A stretch of DNA of 64,000 bases. It comes from Colwellia sp. Lineage in GTDB: Bacteria > Pseudomonadota > Gammaproteobacteria > Enterobacterales > Alteromonadaceae. The stretch is taken from the NCBI RefSeq assembly GCF_013214175.1, contig NZ_JABSPA010000004.1, positions 282,845 to 346,844 on the forward strand, given 5' to 3'. Numbering within the stretch: position 1 is the stretch's first letter; every line of letters begins with the position of its first letter. Shown here piece after piece: positions 1 to 9,006 of the stretch. The notes below the pieces were generated by a model. It saw nothing but the letters and a program-made list of their open reading frames with translations. It had not been told where the DNA came from and searched no databases. The position numbers were made by a program, and so were the translations under genes.

Positions 1-63
1 AGGATTTGAACCTTCGACAAATTGGTTAAAAGCCAACTGCTCTACCAGCTGAGCTAACGGCCG
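1..63 (-). tRNA. tRNA-Lys (UUU), 3' end cut by window edge
   Basis: Identical over its visible length to the complete tRNA-Lys at 176-251, offset by 188 bp. The anticodon loop on the minus strand reads CTTTTAA, giving anticodon UUU. The T-arm is only partly present, and the 3' acceptor strand and CCA lie outside the window. Confidence 0.9.
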
Positions 64-175
64 ATTCAAGTTTTCTATTTTACATTTACTTGCTCCAATA
101 TCTATTAGGATTAGGAGACTTTTTATATTCTGACTAAAGTAGCACTTCAACAAGTAATTACTATAGCTAGAAAAT

Positions 176-251
176 TGGTCGGCCGTGAAGGATTTGAACC
201 TTCGACAAATTGGTTAAAAGCCAACTGCTCTACCAGCTGAGCTAACGGCCG
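176..251 (-). tRNA. tRNA-Lys (UUU)
   Basis: A complete cloverleaf can be drawn: 7-bp acceptor stem (CGGCCGT with ACGGCCG), D-arm GCTC/GAGC, anticodon arm GTTGG-CTTTTAA-CCAAT, and T-arm GAAGG-TTCAAAT-CCTTC. The discriminator A is followed by an encoded CCA. Anticodon TTT reads lysine codons. It lies in tandem with a second identical copy, downstream of the tol-pal operon on the same strand. Confidence 0.95.
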
Positions 252-423
252 CCGTACGTTGAGTCACTGCCTCAATGCGGGGCATATAATACTCATAATA
301 TTTTTAAGTGCAACAATAAATTTCGTTTTTCTTGATATTATTTTCTGTTAGAGCAAATTCTCAACAATACGCTAGTTTTATCAGCAACTAAAAGTAATAT
401 AATGCCATTAGCTGCCAATGACC

Positions 424-1215
424 TTACTTGGTTAAACTAGCTAACCGTGGCTTAGCAAGTTTTGCCGCCGTTGATTCTGGGTATTCTTTTACTAACTGTT
501 GATAGCGTGCAATCGCTTTTTTGTTATCTTTTTGCTTTTGAGCAACCATGGCAAGCTTTAATAGCGCATCAGGCCGCTTAGTTGAGTCTTTATGCTTGTT
601 CACCACAATCATAAACTCTTGGCTTGCTTGGGCATGTTCCCCTTGATTAAAGAGCAACTGACCTAACCAGTAATGAGCATTGGGTGCATAGCTAGAATTG
701 GGAAAGTTATTATTAAAGGCCTTAAATTCCACAATAGCTTGCTGGTAACGCTTATCCTTTAACACTAGGTTAAGTGCGCGGTCATAAGCCTCGTTTTCAG
801 TTAAATTATCGCTATAACTGCTCGCATTGACTGCTGTATTAATGCTTGCGCTAGGAATAACAGTAGCTGAAGCTGTTTTACTTGTAGAAGCAAGGACTTC
901 ATTCACGCGTCTATCAATTTCTTGATAAAGCTCTCGTTGGCGCTCTAATACTTGGCCTAACTTGTGGGTATGTAATTCGGTTACGCCACGAAGTTCATTA
1001 ACTTCGGATTGTAATTGGTCCAACTGACGTTGAATATTTACTTGTGCCTTATTACGTGAGTCTAACTTACGTGATAAGGAGATTAATTGCTCTGTTAACG
1101 CGGCAGAGTCGATAGAATTGGCGTTAACATCAATGACTGGCGCTTTAGCTACAGCTAACGCACTAAGGGCGCTAGCTGTAAACATCATGCCAAATAAAAC
1201 TTTATTTAGTTTCAT
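424..1215 (-). CDS. cpoB: Cell division coordinator CpoB (YbgF), Tol-Pal associated TPR protein
   Basis: Periplasmic protein of 263 residues. An N-terminal signal peptide ends near residue 24 (SALAVAKA). A coiled-coil stretch follows at about residues 38-105, rich in Q/L/E, which in CpoB gives trimerisation. The C-terminal third has tetratricopeptide repeats (AYDRALNLVLKDKRY, PNAHYWLGQLLFNQGEH, RPDALLKLAMVAQKQ). In the family CpoB links outer-membrane constriction by Tol-Pal to septal peptidoglycan synthesis by PBP1B. It is the last gene of the ybgC-tolQRAB-pal operon, 53 bp after pal, which is the usual place. Confidence 0.93.
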   Translation of the reverse strand: MKLNKVLFGMMFTASALSALAVAKAPVIDVNANSIDSAALTEQLISLSRKLDSRNKAQVNIQRQLDQLQSEVNELRGVTELHTHKLGQVLERQRELYQEIDRRVNEVLASTSKTASATVIPSASINTAVNASSYSDNLTENEAYDRALNLVLKDKRYQQAIVEFKAFNNNFPNSSYAPNAHYWLGQLLFNQGEHAQASQEFMIVVNKHKDSTKRPDALLKLAMVAQKQKDNKKAIARYQQLVKEYPESTAAKLAKPRLASLTK

Positions 1216-1268
1216 TCAGTTACCTGCTTAGTTGAGACTTATTAAGTCTTAGTAAGTATTAGTAAGTA

Positions 1269-1823
1269 TTAGTAAACTAGTACGGCACGACGGTTTTTAG
1301 CAAAAGCATCTTCGCTACGATCTTTAATCATTGGCTTTTCTTCGCCATAGCTAACAACAGTAATTTGGCTAGCGGCAACACCCATGTTTTCTAAATAGGT
1401 TACTACTGATTTAGCACGACGTTCACCTAAAGCGATGTTGTACTCTGGCGTACCACGTTCATCAGCATGACCTTCAACTAAAACTTTTACGTCAGAGTTA
1501 GTATTTAAAAATTTAGCATGTGCATCTAAAATTGCTGAAAACTGTTCATTTACATTAGAAACATCAAAATCAAAATATATAATGTGCTCTGCACGTAATG
1601 CTTCTAATTCTTGACGTTTTTGTTCTTCAATTTCTGCAGCACGTTTAGCAGCAGTAACTCGTACGGCTTCTTGCTCTTTTTGAGCGGCTTCAGCATTTTG
1701 AGTGATTTGGGCATTAGTATCGACTTGGCTTTGCTCATCTGTATCTGAGTTTGAGCTACAAGCTGACAAAACGGTAAGAGGTAAAGCAATTGCTAAGCAT
1801 TTTACTATGTTATTAAAGCGCAT
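1269..1823 (-). CDS. pal: Peptidoglycan-associated outer-membrane lipoprotein Pal
   Basis: 184 residues. The lipoprotein signal ends in the lipobox LSAC, so Cys22 should be lipidated and anchored in the outer membrane. After a flexible, charged linker (about 25-75) comes an OmpA-like peptidoglycan-binding domain. It has the typical YFDFD start and the VEGHADERGTPEYN / GERRAKSV motifs that bind diaminopimelate. Pal binds TolB and TolA and helps the outer membrane follow the septum during division. It sits between tolB and cpoB as in other gammaproteobacteria. The C-terminus (RRAVLVY) is the normal end of the family. Confidence 0.97.
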   Translation of the reverse strand: MRFNNIVKCLAIALPLTVLSACSSNSDTDEQSQVDTNAQITQNAEAAQKEQEAVRVTAAKRAAEIEEQKRQELEALRAEHIIYFDFDVSNVNEQFSAILDAHAKFLNTNSDVKVLVEGHADERGTPEYNIALGERRAKSVVTYLENMGVAASQITVVSYGEEKPMIKDRSEDAFAKNRRAVLVY

Positions 1824-1884
1824 TTTATTATCCTTTATTCTAAAAATATAAGTTAAAAATTATTAGTTGTTTTACATATTATTA

Positions 1885-3234
1885 TTATAAAAATGGTGAC
1901 CAGGCTGGTGCCTTCACTTGACCATCAAGTGCCGGCAATCTAGCTTTAAATCTTCCATCAACCGACACTAAACCCAACACTTGTCGGTTATTATGTAAGG
2001 TACTGTATATGATCATACCACCATTAGGCGACACACTTGGCGACTCATCTAAACGCGTTTCGGTTAGCACCTGGAATGCACCCGTAGCTAACTCTTGCTT
2101 TGCTAGACGATAATTACCGCGAGTTCTATTGACCATGATCAGCTGTTTACCATCCGGGGTAACCGAACCTCCTAGGTTCATTTCACCATCAAAAGTCAAA
2201 CGTCTTACTTTTCCCCCGGCTAAATCTACGCGATATAGCTGAGGTTTTCCACCCCGTTCTGAACTAAATATCAATGATTTACCATCTGGTGTCCAACTTG
2301 GCTCGGTATCGATGGCTCTATTACGGGTAACACGACGTAATTTTTTAGTCGCTAACGACATAACATATATATCTGGGTTGCCATCTTTTGACAAGACCAT
2401 CGCCATGCTTTCACCATCAGGTGAGAAGCGAGGTGCACTGTTTATGCCCCTAAATGAGCTAATCAGTTTTCGTTCACCGGTATAAATATCAATGGTATGG
2501 ATTTGCGCTTGACGATTTTCAAAAGAAACATACGCCAGTTGCTCACCGTTGGGACGCCAAGATGGCGACATTAATGGCTCTTTAGAACTTAACAAGACAT
2601 GTTCGTTAAAACCATCATAATCGGCAAATGCCAATTGATATGGATACTTTCCTTGATCACGAACAATAACGTAGGCAATTTTACTTAAAAAAGCCCCTTT
2701 TGTTCCTGTGAGTTTTTCATAGATAACATTGCTAATGCTGTGAGCATAGCGACGAGCTTGATTAGGGTTAATATTGGCACTGCTTTGCGCTAGGATATGG
2801 TCTTGTGCTTTAACCAGTTGACCATTACTGAGCATTGACGTTTGGCCGCCGGTGATTTGACCGCGAATAACGTCGACTAATTGATAGCTTACTTGATAAC
2901 GACCTATTGAAATTTCTTTTATTTTACCAATAACAATGGCTTCTGCGCCTAAGCTAGCCCAGGCACTGAAATCAATATTTTTATCATCAGTAATAATCTC
3001 AGGGAACTTGTTTGGGGAAATAGGACTAAATTTACCACTGCGCAATAAATCATCACTAATAACTTTTGCCAGGGATTCTGGACGTTCACCTGTACCTGTC
3101 CATTGGAAAGGTACTATGGCTATTGGCCGTGCGCTATCTACACCGCCGGTAATGACTATTTCTAATGCTGCCATCGCACGAGGTGAAGCTAACGCAATAA
3201 TGGCGCTGATTAAAATACTTGGTAATAATCTCAT
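1885..3234 (-). CDS. tolB: Tol-Pal system periplasmic beta-propeller TolB
   Basis: 449 residues from the ATG at 3234. An upstream in-frame ATG at 3267 would add 11 residues ([11 protein letters not shown]) before a clear signal peptide, so 3234 is preferred. The signal peptide ends ASPRAMA-A. The N-terminal domain (about 22-165) is followed by a six-bladed WD40-like propeller with repeated motifs of the type [29 protein letters not shown] and [15 protein letters not shown]. TolB shuttles between Pal and the colicin/TolA side during cell constriction. Its neighbours are tolA upstream and pal downstream on the same strand. Confidence 0.97.
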   Translation of the reverse strand: MRLLPSILISAIIALASPRAMAALEIVITGGVDSARPIAIVPFQWTGTGERPESLAKVISDDLLRSGKFSPISPNKFPEIITDDKNIDFSAWASLGAEAIVIGKIKEISIGRYQVSYQLVDVIRGQITGGQTSMLSNGQLVKAQDHILAQSSANINPNQARRYAHSISNVIYEKLTGTKGAFLSKIAYVIVRDQGKYPYQLAFADYDGFNEHVLLSSKEPLMSPSWRPNGEQLAYVSFENRQAQIHTIDIYTGERKLISSFRGINSAPRFSPDGESMAMVLSKDGNPDIYVMSLATKKLRRVTRNRAIDTEPSWTPDGKSLIFSSERGGKPQLYRVDLAGGKVRRLTFDGEMNLGGSVTPDGKQLIMVNRTRGNYRLAKQELATGAFQVLTETRLDESPSVSPNGGMIIYSTLHNNRQVLGLVSVDGRFKARLPALDGQVKAPAWSPFL

Positions 3235-3347
3235 TTTCTCTACTATATCCCCTTTAATTTGGTGCACTTTTAGGCGTAATACTTAACGAAATATTACATC
3301 TTGCACTAAAGATTTTTGCTGGTAAGCCATTTACTCGCTAATGAGCA

Positions 3348-4292
3348 CTAAAACTCAGGTGCAACGGTTACCGCTATTCTGCGCATTTCTTTAAAGACCT
3401 CAGGGTCTTTAGAGACAGGTAAAGTACCGGCTTTATAAATAGCACTCTTCGCTGCATCACATACTGTTTTATCGCCTTGCCCTACTTTTACGTTGGTAAC
3501 AAAGCCCGAAGACGCCAAACTGATAGTTAACTTACAAGACTTATCTGCCATGGTGCTGCGATCTTTGATCATATGACGATTAATACTTTGAGTAATCAAG
3601 GCTGAATAGCGCTGAACTTCTGTCATCACTTGCTGCTGACGTGCTTGATTACGACTGGCCATTTCAGCGGCCATTTGCTCGGCTAGCAGAGCATCTTGTA
3701 TAGCCTGCTCTTTCGCTGCTATTTCTTGACGCTTACGCTCAGCTATTTTATCAAGTCGTAACTGCTCGGATTTTTTCGCTGCAGCTTCCTCTTTTAAACG
3801 TTTAGATCTTGCTGCGGCAGCTGCTTTTTCAGCAACTTGCTTTTCTTGCTCTTTTTGCTTGCGTATTTTTTCAGCTTCGGCCGCTTTTGCTTTGGAAGTT
3901 TTTGCCGCTTTATCGGCTTTAATTTTTTCTTGTTCTTTTTTCTTACGCTGACGTTCTAATTTCTTAATACGCGCTTCTTCTCTAGCTCGGCGTTTTTTAG
4001 CATCACTTGCCCGCTTTTCTACGTCTTTAAGACGTTGCTTTTCCGCATCGAGTTGTTCAGTTTTCTGCCGTTGTATTTTTTTTATCGCTTGCTCAAATTT
4101 GGCTTTATCAATAACCACCGCTTTTATTGGTTCTAAAGACTGGGCTGACGGGGTTGGTTTTGGCTTAGGTGCGGAGGCGAAGTCCCCGGCAAACAAACCA
4201 AAAAGCAATACCAGATGTAAAGCAATACTGAACCAGATGGCTTTAAGAAAAGTTGATTTGGCAGTAAAAACAGAAGCTCGTTGCTGTACCAC
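3348..4292 (-). CDS. tolA: Tol-Pal system inner-membrane linker TolA
   Basis: 314 residues with the three-domain TolA plan. One N-terminal membrane helix (about 15-37, AIWFSIALHLVLLFGLFAG) contains the SxxxH pair used to contact TolQR. A very long Lys/Ala/Glu-rich helix follows (about 65-215). A globular C-terminal domain (about 225-314) with two cysteines (SCKLTI, KTVCDAAK) should contact Pal and TolB across the periplasm. TolA transmits proton-motive-force energy from TolQR to the outer membrane. It starts 2 bp after the tolR stop, so translation is probably coupled. Confidence 0.96.
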   Translation of the reverse strand: MVQQRASVFTAKSTFLKAIWFSIALHLVLLFGLFAGDFASAPKPKPTPSAQSLEPIKAVVIDKAKFEQAIKKIQRQKTEQLDAEKQRLKDVEKRASDAKKRRAREEARIKKLERQRKKKEQEKIKADKAAKTSKAKAAEAEKIRKQKEQEKQVAEKAAAAARSKRLKEEAAAKKSEQLRLDKIAERKRQEIAAKEQAIQDALLAEQMAAEMASRNQARQQQVMTEVQRYSALITQSINRHMIKDRSTMADKSCKLTISLASSGFVTNVKVGQGDKTVCDAAKSAIYKAGTLPVSKDPEVFKEMRRIAVTVAPEF

Positions 4293-4293
4293 G

Positions 4294-4719
4294 CTATTCC
4301 CCTACCGAGTCGGTCATTAAACCTACCGATGGTACACCGGCAACTGTTTGCAGCATGACCATAAGTTGTATAACTGCATTGTAAGAAACAGCGCCATCAC
4401 CATTAACCACGACCGGTGTTCCGGGTTCAAGAGCTAAATGCGCTTTTACTAATATCGCAACTTCTTCTGCCGACATCGGCTCTTTATCATTTGCCCCCAC
4501 CGTTAGGTAATAGCGACCTTGTGCATCAACACTCGCTACTAATGGGGTTTTACTATCTGCATCAAGGGGCTCAGCTTCCGCCTGTGGCAAGTCAACTTTA
4601 ACGCCTTGGGTAATTAACGGCGTAGTAATCATAAAAATAATCAACAATACCAACATTACATCGATATAAGGGACAACATTAATTTCAGCCACTTTGCGGC
4701 GTCTAACTCTTTGGTACAT
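4294..4719 (-). CDS. tolR: Tol-Pal proton channel subunit TolR
   Basis: 141 residues of the ExbD/TolR family. A short basic cytoplasmic N-terminus (RVRRRK) precedes one membrane helix (about 16-37). The helix holds the conserved proton-path aspartate in NVVPYIDVMLVLLIIF (Asp20). The remainder is a periplasmic domain that can bind peptidoglycan. TolR forms the ion-driven motor with TolQ. The gene begins 2 bp after tolQ ends and ends 1 bp before tolA starts, so the three form a tightly packed translational unit. Confidence 0.97.
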   Translation of the reverse strand: MYQRVRRRKVAEINVVPYIDVMLVLLIIFMITTPLITQGVKVDLPQAEAEPLDADSKTPLVASVDAQGRYYLTVGANDKEPMSAEEVAILVKAHLALEPGTPVVVNGDGAVSYNAVIQLMVMLQTVAGVPSVGLMTDSVGE

Positions 4720-4721
4720 AG

Positions 4722-5414
4722 TTATGCCTTATTCGCAGATTGCTCCGCAGCAGATTGACGTTGTAATATACTGGAAAATTCATCCATAAAGTTGCCATAG
4801 CTGTTCTCAAGCTTTTCTACTTTATGACTAAAACGGTTAAAGAATATAACAGCAGGTATAGCGGCAAATAAGCCCATAGCAGTAGCGATTAGTGCTTCGG
4901 CAATACCTGGCGCGACCATAGCAAGTGTCGCCTGTTTTACCGCACCTAAAGCAACAAATGAAGTCATGATGCCCCACACTGTACCGAATAGACCAATATA
5001 TGGACTAATAGAACCCACTGTAGCCATAAAGGGCAAGTGAGTTTCTAAGCTATCAACTTCTCGTGATAAAGCAACACGCATGGCACGATGAGTACCATCG
5101 ACAATAATTTGTGGATTATCAATATGACTTTTTCTTAAGCGAGCAAATTCTTTAAAACCTGCAATAAATAAGGTTTCAATACCTTGCACCTGAGGTTTAG
5201 CCGAGATTTCACTATAGAGTTTACTTAAATCAGCGCCACTCCAAAACTTATCTTCAAACGCCTTTAGTTCTAATGCTGCTGTTTTTAGTATTTTTCTGCG
5301 CTGAAAGATCATCGCCCAGCACATAATTGAGAAGATAAGTAAGATAAGCATAACAAATTGCACTAATAAGCTTGCTTCCATGACTAAGTGGAAAAAGGAA
5401 ATTTCAGCTGACAC
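4722..5414 (-). CDS. tolQ: Tol-Pal proton channel subunit TolQ
   Basis: 230 residues of the MotA/TolQ/ExbB family. Three membrane helices are visible: about 17-37 (LVQFVMLILLIFSIMCWAMIF), about 135-155 and about 168-190. The last two include the conserved GLFGTVWGIM and ALIATAMGLFAAIPAVIFFN segments that line the proton channel. TolQ with TolR energises TolA. The start codon lies inside the 3' end of ybgC (11 bp overlap), which supports one polycistronic message. Confidence 0.97.
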   Translation of the reverse strand: MSAEISFFHLVMEASLLVQFVMLILLIFSIMCWAMIFQRRKILKTAALELKAFEDKFWSGADLSKLYSEISAKPQVQGIETLFIAGFKEFARLRKSHIDNPQIIVDGTHRAMRVALSREVDSLETHLPFMATVGSISPYIGLFGTVWGIMTSFVALGAVKQATLAMVAPGIAEALIATAMGLFAAIPAVIFFNRFSHKVEKLENSYGNFMDEFSSILQRQSAAEQSANKA

Positions 5415-5838
5415 GTTTAAACGCTCCTAATATTGATTCGGGAATAGCACAGGGTTTATGCTGGCTAAAATCAACGCAAGCAACACGTATTTTAGCGGTA
5501 CAAAGTACTTGTTGTGCTTGATTGGTTATTTGTTGTTGAAACACTAAACTTGCCCGTTTCAAAGTTATTATTGTTGACTTTACTTCGAGTAAATCATCGA
5601 GTTTGGCTGAGGCAAGGTTGTCCATTTCAACCTTTCTGACCACAAAACCTAACTTTTGTTGCAAAAAAGATTGCTGATTTATTCCTATCTCTCGCAACCA
5701 CTCGGTACGTGCTCGCTCAAAAAACTTTAAATAATTGGCATAATAGACAATACCGCCAGCATCCGTATCTTCGTAATAAACACGAATAGCGAAATTATGC
5801 GCTGTCACTGTGGTTGATTTAGGTACTTCTTCAGACAT
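5404..5838 (-). CDS. ybgC: Acyl-CoA thioesterase YbgC (hotdog fold)
   Basis: 144 residues. The 4-hydroxybenzoyl-CoA thioesterase/YbgC signature VYYEDTDAGGIVYYANYLKF carries the catalytic Asp, followed by FFERARTEWL. Members hydrolyse acyl-CoA or acyl-ACP and associate with phospholipid-synthesis enzymes at the inner membrane. As in most gammaproteobacteria it is the first gene of the tol-pal operon, overlapping tolQ. The first ten or so residues (MSEEVPKSTT) are poorly conserved, so the exact start is slightly uncertain. Confidence 0.94.
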   Translation of the reverse strand: MSEEVPKSTTVTAHNFAIRVYYEDTDAGGIVYYANYLKFFERARTEWLREIGINQQSFLQQKLGFVVRKVEMDNLASAKLDDLLEVKSTIITLKRASLVFQQQITNQAQQVLCTAKIRVACVDFSQHKPCAIPESILGAFKRVS

Positions 5839-5993
5839 GACTATTAGTATTATTATGAAATTGAATGATTACTTAAGCTAGGTGGCTCTATAGTAATAGA
5901 TAAAGCAATGGGCAAACAAGGTGGTAGCGTTAATATTTTACAATTTTAAGTAGAAAAGCCACTAAAAACGATTTTCTTTATAACTAAAAACAA

Positions 5994-6017
5994 AAAAAGC
6001 GCCCTAAGGCGCTTTTT
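5994..6017 (-). terminator. Rho-independent terminator of the DEAD-box helicase gene
   Basis: Ten-base stem AAAAAGCGCC / GGCGCTTTTT around a CTAA loop. On the minus strand it is followed by a U-run. It lies about 20 bp past the helicase stop codon at 6039. Confidence 0.85.
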
Positions 6018-6038
6018 CAACTAGTGCTCACACATCAA

Positions 6039-7868
6039 TTAACTATGACGTGGTGCACGTTCAGTACGACGAGGTGCTCGCTTTTGGCTAACTACTACTT
6101 CGTCTGAAGTTGTAATAGCTAAAGGTTGACGACGAACACGTACACCTTTCAATTGATTGAACAAGTCTGTAGGAATACCTTTAGGTAATTGTACAAAACT
6201 ATGTTTCTCGTGCAAGTTAATCGCACCGATATAGCTGCTATCAAGTGAAATTTCATTAGCGATTGCGCCAACGATATCTCCAGGACGTGCACCATGCTCT
6301 TTACCTACTTCAAGGCGGTAAGTCTGCCAATCAACATCGTTACGGTTTACCTTTTCTTTACGAGGTCTTTCTTCACGTGTACCGCGGCTATTTCGATCAT
6401 TACCACGACTATTACGGTCATTACCACGGCTGTTACGGTCATTGCCACGGCTGTTACGATCGTTACCACGGTCATTACGGTCGTTACGTTCACGCGCATC
6501 ACGACGAGGCTTAGGATCTTCTTTTGGTTGCAGTGGTTGCTTCATTTGCTTTTGGAAAAGTAATGCTGCGGCAAGGTCAATCATAGAAACTTCAGACTCT
6601 GCAGCCATAGCTTCAACAATTTCACGCATGCTTGAGATATCTTTATCAGCAACAATCTTAGCAACTTCAACACGAGTACGCTCAATACGTATTTTACCAA
6701 TATCTTGGATATTTGGTAAATCGTAGTTAAGAACAGTACCATTCGTTAAACGCTCATAATGACGAATTGAGTACATTTCACGTGGACGTACAAAAGCAAT
6801 TGACATACCTTCACGACCAGCGCGACCAGTACGACCAATACGGTGAACATATGCTTCGTTATCACCAGGTAAATCATAGTTAATAACTAATGAGATGCGT
6901 GGTATATCTAAACCACGAGCAACAACATCAGTAGCAACTAAGATAGATGATTTACCAGATTTCATTTGGTCAATACAACGCTCTCGTTGTGTTTGATTCA
7001 AATCACCATTTAGTGCTAATGCAGGGTAACCGGCACGCTCTAATTTTTCTGCAATATCAACAGTATCATTACGAGTACGAACAAAAATAATCATTGCATC
7101 GTATTCAACCACTTCAGCAATACGCTCTAACGCAGTCATTTTAGTGATGCCACTAACTTTCCATGCGTACTGAGTAATATTAGCTTTGGCTTTTTTAACA
7201 GCGGCAACTTTAATGTGCTCAGGATCTTTTAAGAAACGGTTAGCAATTTTACGAATCGCTGGTGGCATTGTTGCTGAGAACAAACACATTTGTGCAGTTT
7301 TTGGGATGTGATCCAAAATCCACTGGATGTCTTCTAAAAAGCCCATGTTTAACATTTCATCTGCTTCATCAAGCACACAAACACGTAATTCATCTAATTT
7401 AAGGCTTTTGCGACGTAAATGGTCCATTAAACGACCAGGAGTACCAACAACAACTTGTGCGCCACGCTCTAGTTGTTGAAATTGTGGTCCATAAGATTGG
7501 CCACCGTATAATGTAGCAACACGTAAACCTTTCATGTCTTTACCGAAAGACTCAATTGCTTCAGCAACTTGCATCGCTAATTCACGTGTAGGTGCTAAAA
7601 CCATTAATTGTGGTTTTCTAATTGAAGTATCAATTTTTGCTAATGCAGGTAAACCAAAGGCAGCAGTTTTACCTGTACCTGTTTGTGCTTCACCTAATAC
7701 GTCTTTACCGGCAAGTAATGGCGGTATGGTGAGTGCTTGAATATCGGTAGCAGATTCAAAGCCAATAGAAAGAACAGCGGATAATAAGTTTTCAGGTAAG
7801 CCTAGAGAGGCAAATGCTACAGCTTCAGTAACAGTTTCAGTTTCAGTTTCAGTTTTTTGATCAGTCAT
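6039..7868 (-). CDS. deaD: DEAD-box ATP-dependent RNA helicase DeaD/CsdA
   Basis: About 609 residues from the ATG at 7868; an in-frame ATG at 7880 would add MKII. All helicase motifs are present: Q motif (ATDIQALTIPPLL), motif I AQTGTGKT, PTRELA, DEAD, SAT, ARGLDIP and HRIGRTGR. After the helicase core comes a basic, disordered stretch of repeated NDRNSRG heptads. A DbpA-type RNA-binding domain (VDWQTYRLEVGKEHGARPGDIVGAI...) follows, then an Arg-rich tail. CsdA unwinds RNA during 50S assembly and mRNA decay at low temperature. A sigma70-type promoter about 375 bp upstream gives a long leader, as is known for cold-induced csdA genes. Confidence 0.95.
   Translation of the reverse strand: MTDQKTETETETVTEAVAFASLGLPENLLSAVLSIGFESATDIQALTIPPLLAGKDVLGEAQTGTGKTAAFGLPALAKIDTSIRKPQLMVLAPTRELAMQVAEAIESFGKDMKGLRVATLYGGQSYGPQFQQLERGAQVVVGTPGRLMDHLRRKSLKLDELRVCVLDEADEMLNMGFLEDIQWILDHIPKTAQMCLFSATMPPAIRKIANRFLKDPEHIKVAAVKKAKANITQYAWKVSGITKMTALERIAEVVEYDAMIIFVRTRNDTVDIAEKLERAGYPALALNGDLNQTQRERCIDQMKSGKSSILVATDVVARGLDIPRISLVINYDLPGDNEAYVHRIGRTGRAGREGMSIAFVRPREMYSIRHYERLTNGTVLNYDLPNIQDIGKIRIERTRVEVAKIVADKDISSMREIVEAMAAESEVSMIDLAAALLFQKQMKQPLQPKEDPKPRRDARERNDRNDRGNDRNSRGNDRNSRGNDRNSRGNDRNSRGTREERPRKEKVNRNDVDWQTYRLEVGKEHGARPGDIVGAIANEISLDSSYIGAINLHEKHSFVQLPKGIPTDLFNQLKGVRVRRQPLAITTSDEVVVSQKRAPRRTERAPRHS
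6381..6464 (-). repeat. 21-bp tandem repeat, four copies, inside deaD
   Basis: Four consecutive 21-bp units, the clearest being 6402-6422 and 6423-6443, differ at a few bases each. They encode the heptad NDRNSRG four times between the helicase core and the RNA-binding domain. A fifth, partial unit follows at 6465. Copy number may vary between strains by slippage. Confidence 0.9.
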
Positions 7869-8246
7869 AATAATTTTCATCTTCGCAAGGCAGGCGCATT
7901 ACTTGAGCATAATTACTTGGGCGTAATTATAAAAATCAATCACCAAGCTGCCGCCAAATTAACGGGTGTTAATTAGCTGCACTTAATAGCATTTGATTTA
8001 AATTGCTAAGTCTTAACCTGCGTAAAATATATACGAGGAAACCACCAGGAAGACTTTAGGCGCATAGCGTAAATTGACGCTATATTTCTTGCTAATTCTA
8101 GGGACGAATTAGCTGGGCAAGTCTATTGGGCGGTAAAACCCCACTCATTCTCAATGTACTTATACATCCATGAACTATTGCTAGTTGGTATAAGTAAGTC
8201 ACTATCGGACTAACTTTGGCTGAAATTCATTCAACCTGCCATCGAG
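7869..8246 (-). other. Long structured 5' leader of deaD
   Basis: No gene is seen between the promoter at 8253-8280 and the helicase start. Three inverted repeats could fold in the transcript: 8157-8165 with 8188-8196 (9 bp), 8091-8098 with 8106-8113 (8 bp) and 8065-8070 with 8077-8082 (6 bp). Long leaders that control cold induction are known for E. coli csdA. Whether this one acts in the same way is inferred. Confidence 0.5.
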
Positions 8247-8252
8247 GCGCGC

Positions 8253-8280
8253 ATTATACAGAGTTTTTAAGGCTTGGCAA
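8253..8280 (-). promoter_or_regulatory. Sigma70-type promoter for deaD
   Basis: On the minus strand TTGCCA (8275-8280) and a perfect TATAAT (8253-8258) are separated by 16 bp, followed by GCGCGCC. It points towards deaD and lies between the PilZ-like gene (ending at 8286) and the helicase. Confidence 0.75.
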
Positions 8281-8285
8281 GAACT

Positions 8286-8891
8286 TTATAAAATAATGTC
8301 TTGATAAAGGTTGGAGTATTTTATTTTATGTGAGTTAAATAGAAATTTTCTTAATGATTCCCTACCCTCTTGTAAGTCTTTAAATTTAGCCGCTACCACA
8401 TTGTTGTCGTGTCGAACCAAATCAAGCTCTAGCTTTAACGGCTCTTCTCCGGCTAAGCTCATTTCTAATGAGGTGTGCTGTAAATCTATCGTATGCTCTG
8501 CTGAATTAGGGATTTTGAATGTTAATCCTGTGGCAGAAAGTGATAAAACTTCAATTTTTTGATCATGAAAGACGTCAGTAATTGCCACATTTTTAGGTGT
8601 ATTAACCCGCCAACTACGTTCACTGCCATTAGCATCAATTATTTCTGGCGTACCTAGTTTAGGGGAAAAGTCACCGGCTTTATTCATCGTTAGAGAGACG
8701 GGAAACCACAATTGATAATGACTAATTTCTGCTAATAGCGTTAATTTACTGCCCACTAGAATTTGTCTTAACGATTGTGGCACATCAGTTTGCACACTAA
8801 GTTGGTGTTTAGCGTCACTAACCATGCAATCTGTTGATGTTTCAGTAAAAATATTATTGAAAAAATCCAGCTCTTCCGTCGAAAATTCCAT
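8286..8891 (-). CDS. Putative PilZ-domain protein
   Basis: 201 residues without signal peptide or membrane helix. The central part looks like a PilZ domain. An Arg-containing segment (SERSWRVNTPKNVAI) precedes a strand with LSLSATGLTFKI, resembling the PilZ (D/N)xSxxG turn. The last 40 residues (RHDNNVVAAKFKDLQEGRESLRKFLF) resemble the end of YcgR/PilZ proteins. PilZ domains bind cyclic di-GMP, but the usual RxxxR and D/N residues are only partly matched, so ligand binding is doubtful. The gene stands alone between deaD and a Lon-like protease. The assignment rests on motif similarity only. Confidence 0.5.
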   Translation of the reverse strand: MEFSTEELDFFNNIFTETSTDCMVSDAKHQLSVQTDVPQSLRQILVGSKLTLLAEISHYQLWFPVSLTMNKAGDFSPKLGTPEIIDANGSERSWRVNTPKNVAITDVFHDQKIEVLSLSATGLTFKIPNSAEHTIDLQHTSLEMSLAGEEPLKLELDLVRHDNNVVAAKFKDLQEGRESLRKFLFNSHKIKYSNLYQDIIL

Positions 8892-9006
8892 TTAAACTTC
8901 ATACCGTTTATTGTTTTTATCTAAAACCACCATAACAAAAGCACTATAAAAGTGCAATTATCGAACTGTTATGGCTTGTTTTTTAACCTTTAGATGAAAA
9001 ACAATA

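Noticed and set aside
6381..6480. Regular repeats as a CRISPR array
   Set aside because: Units are contiguous, without spacers, and lie in frame inside the helicase gene. No CRISPR array was seen anywhere in the window.
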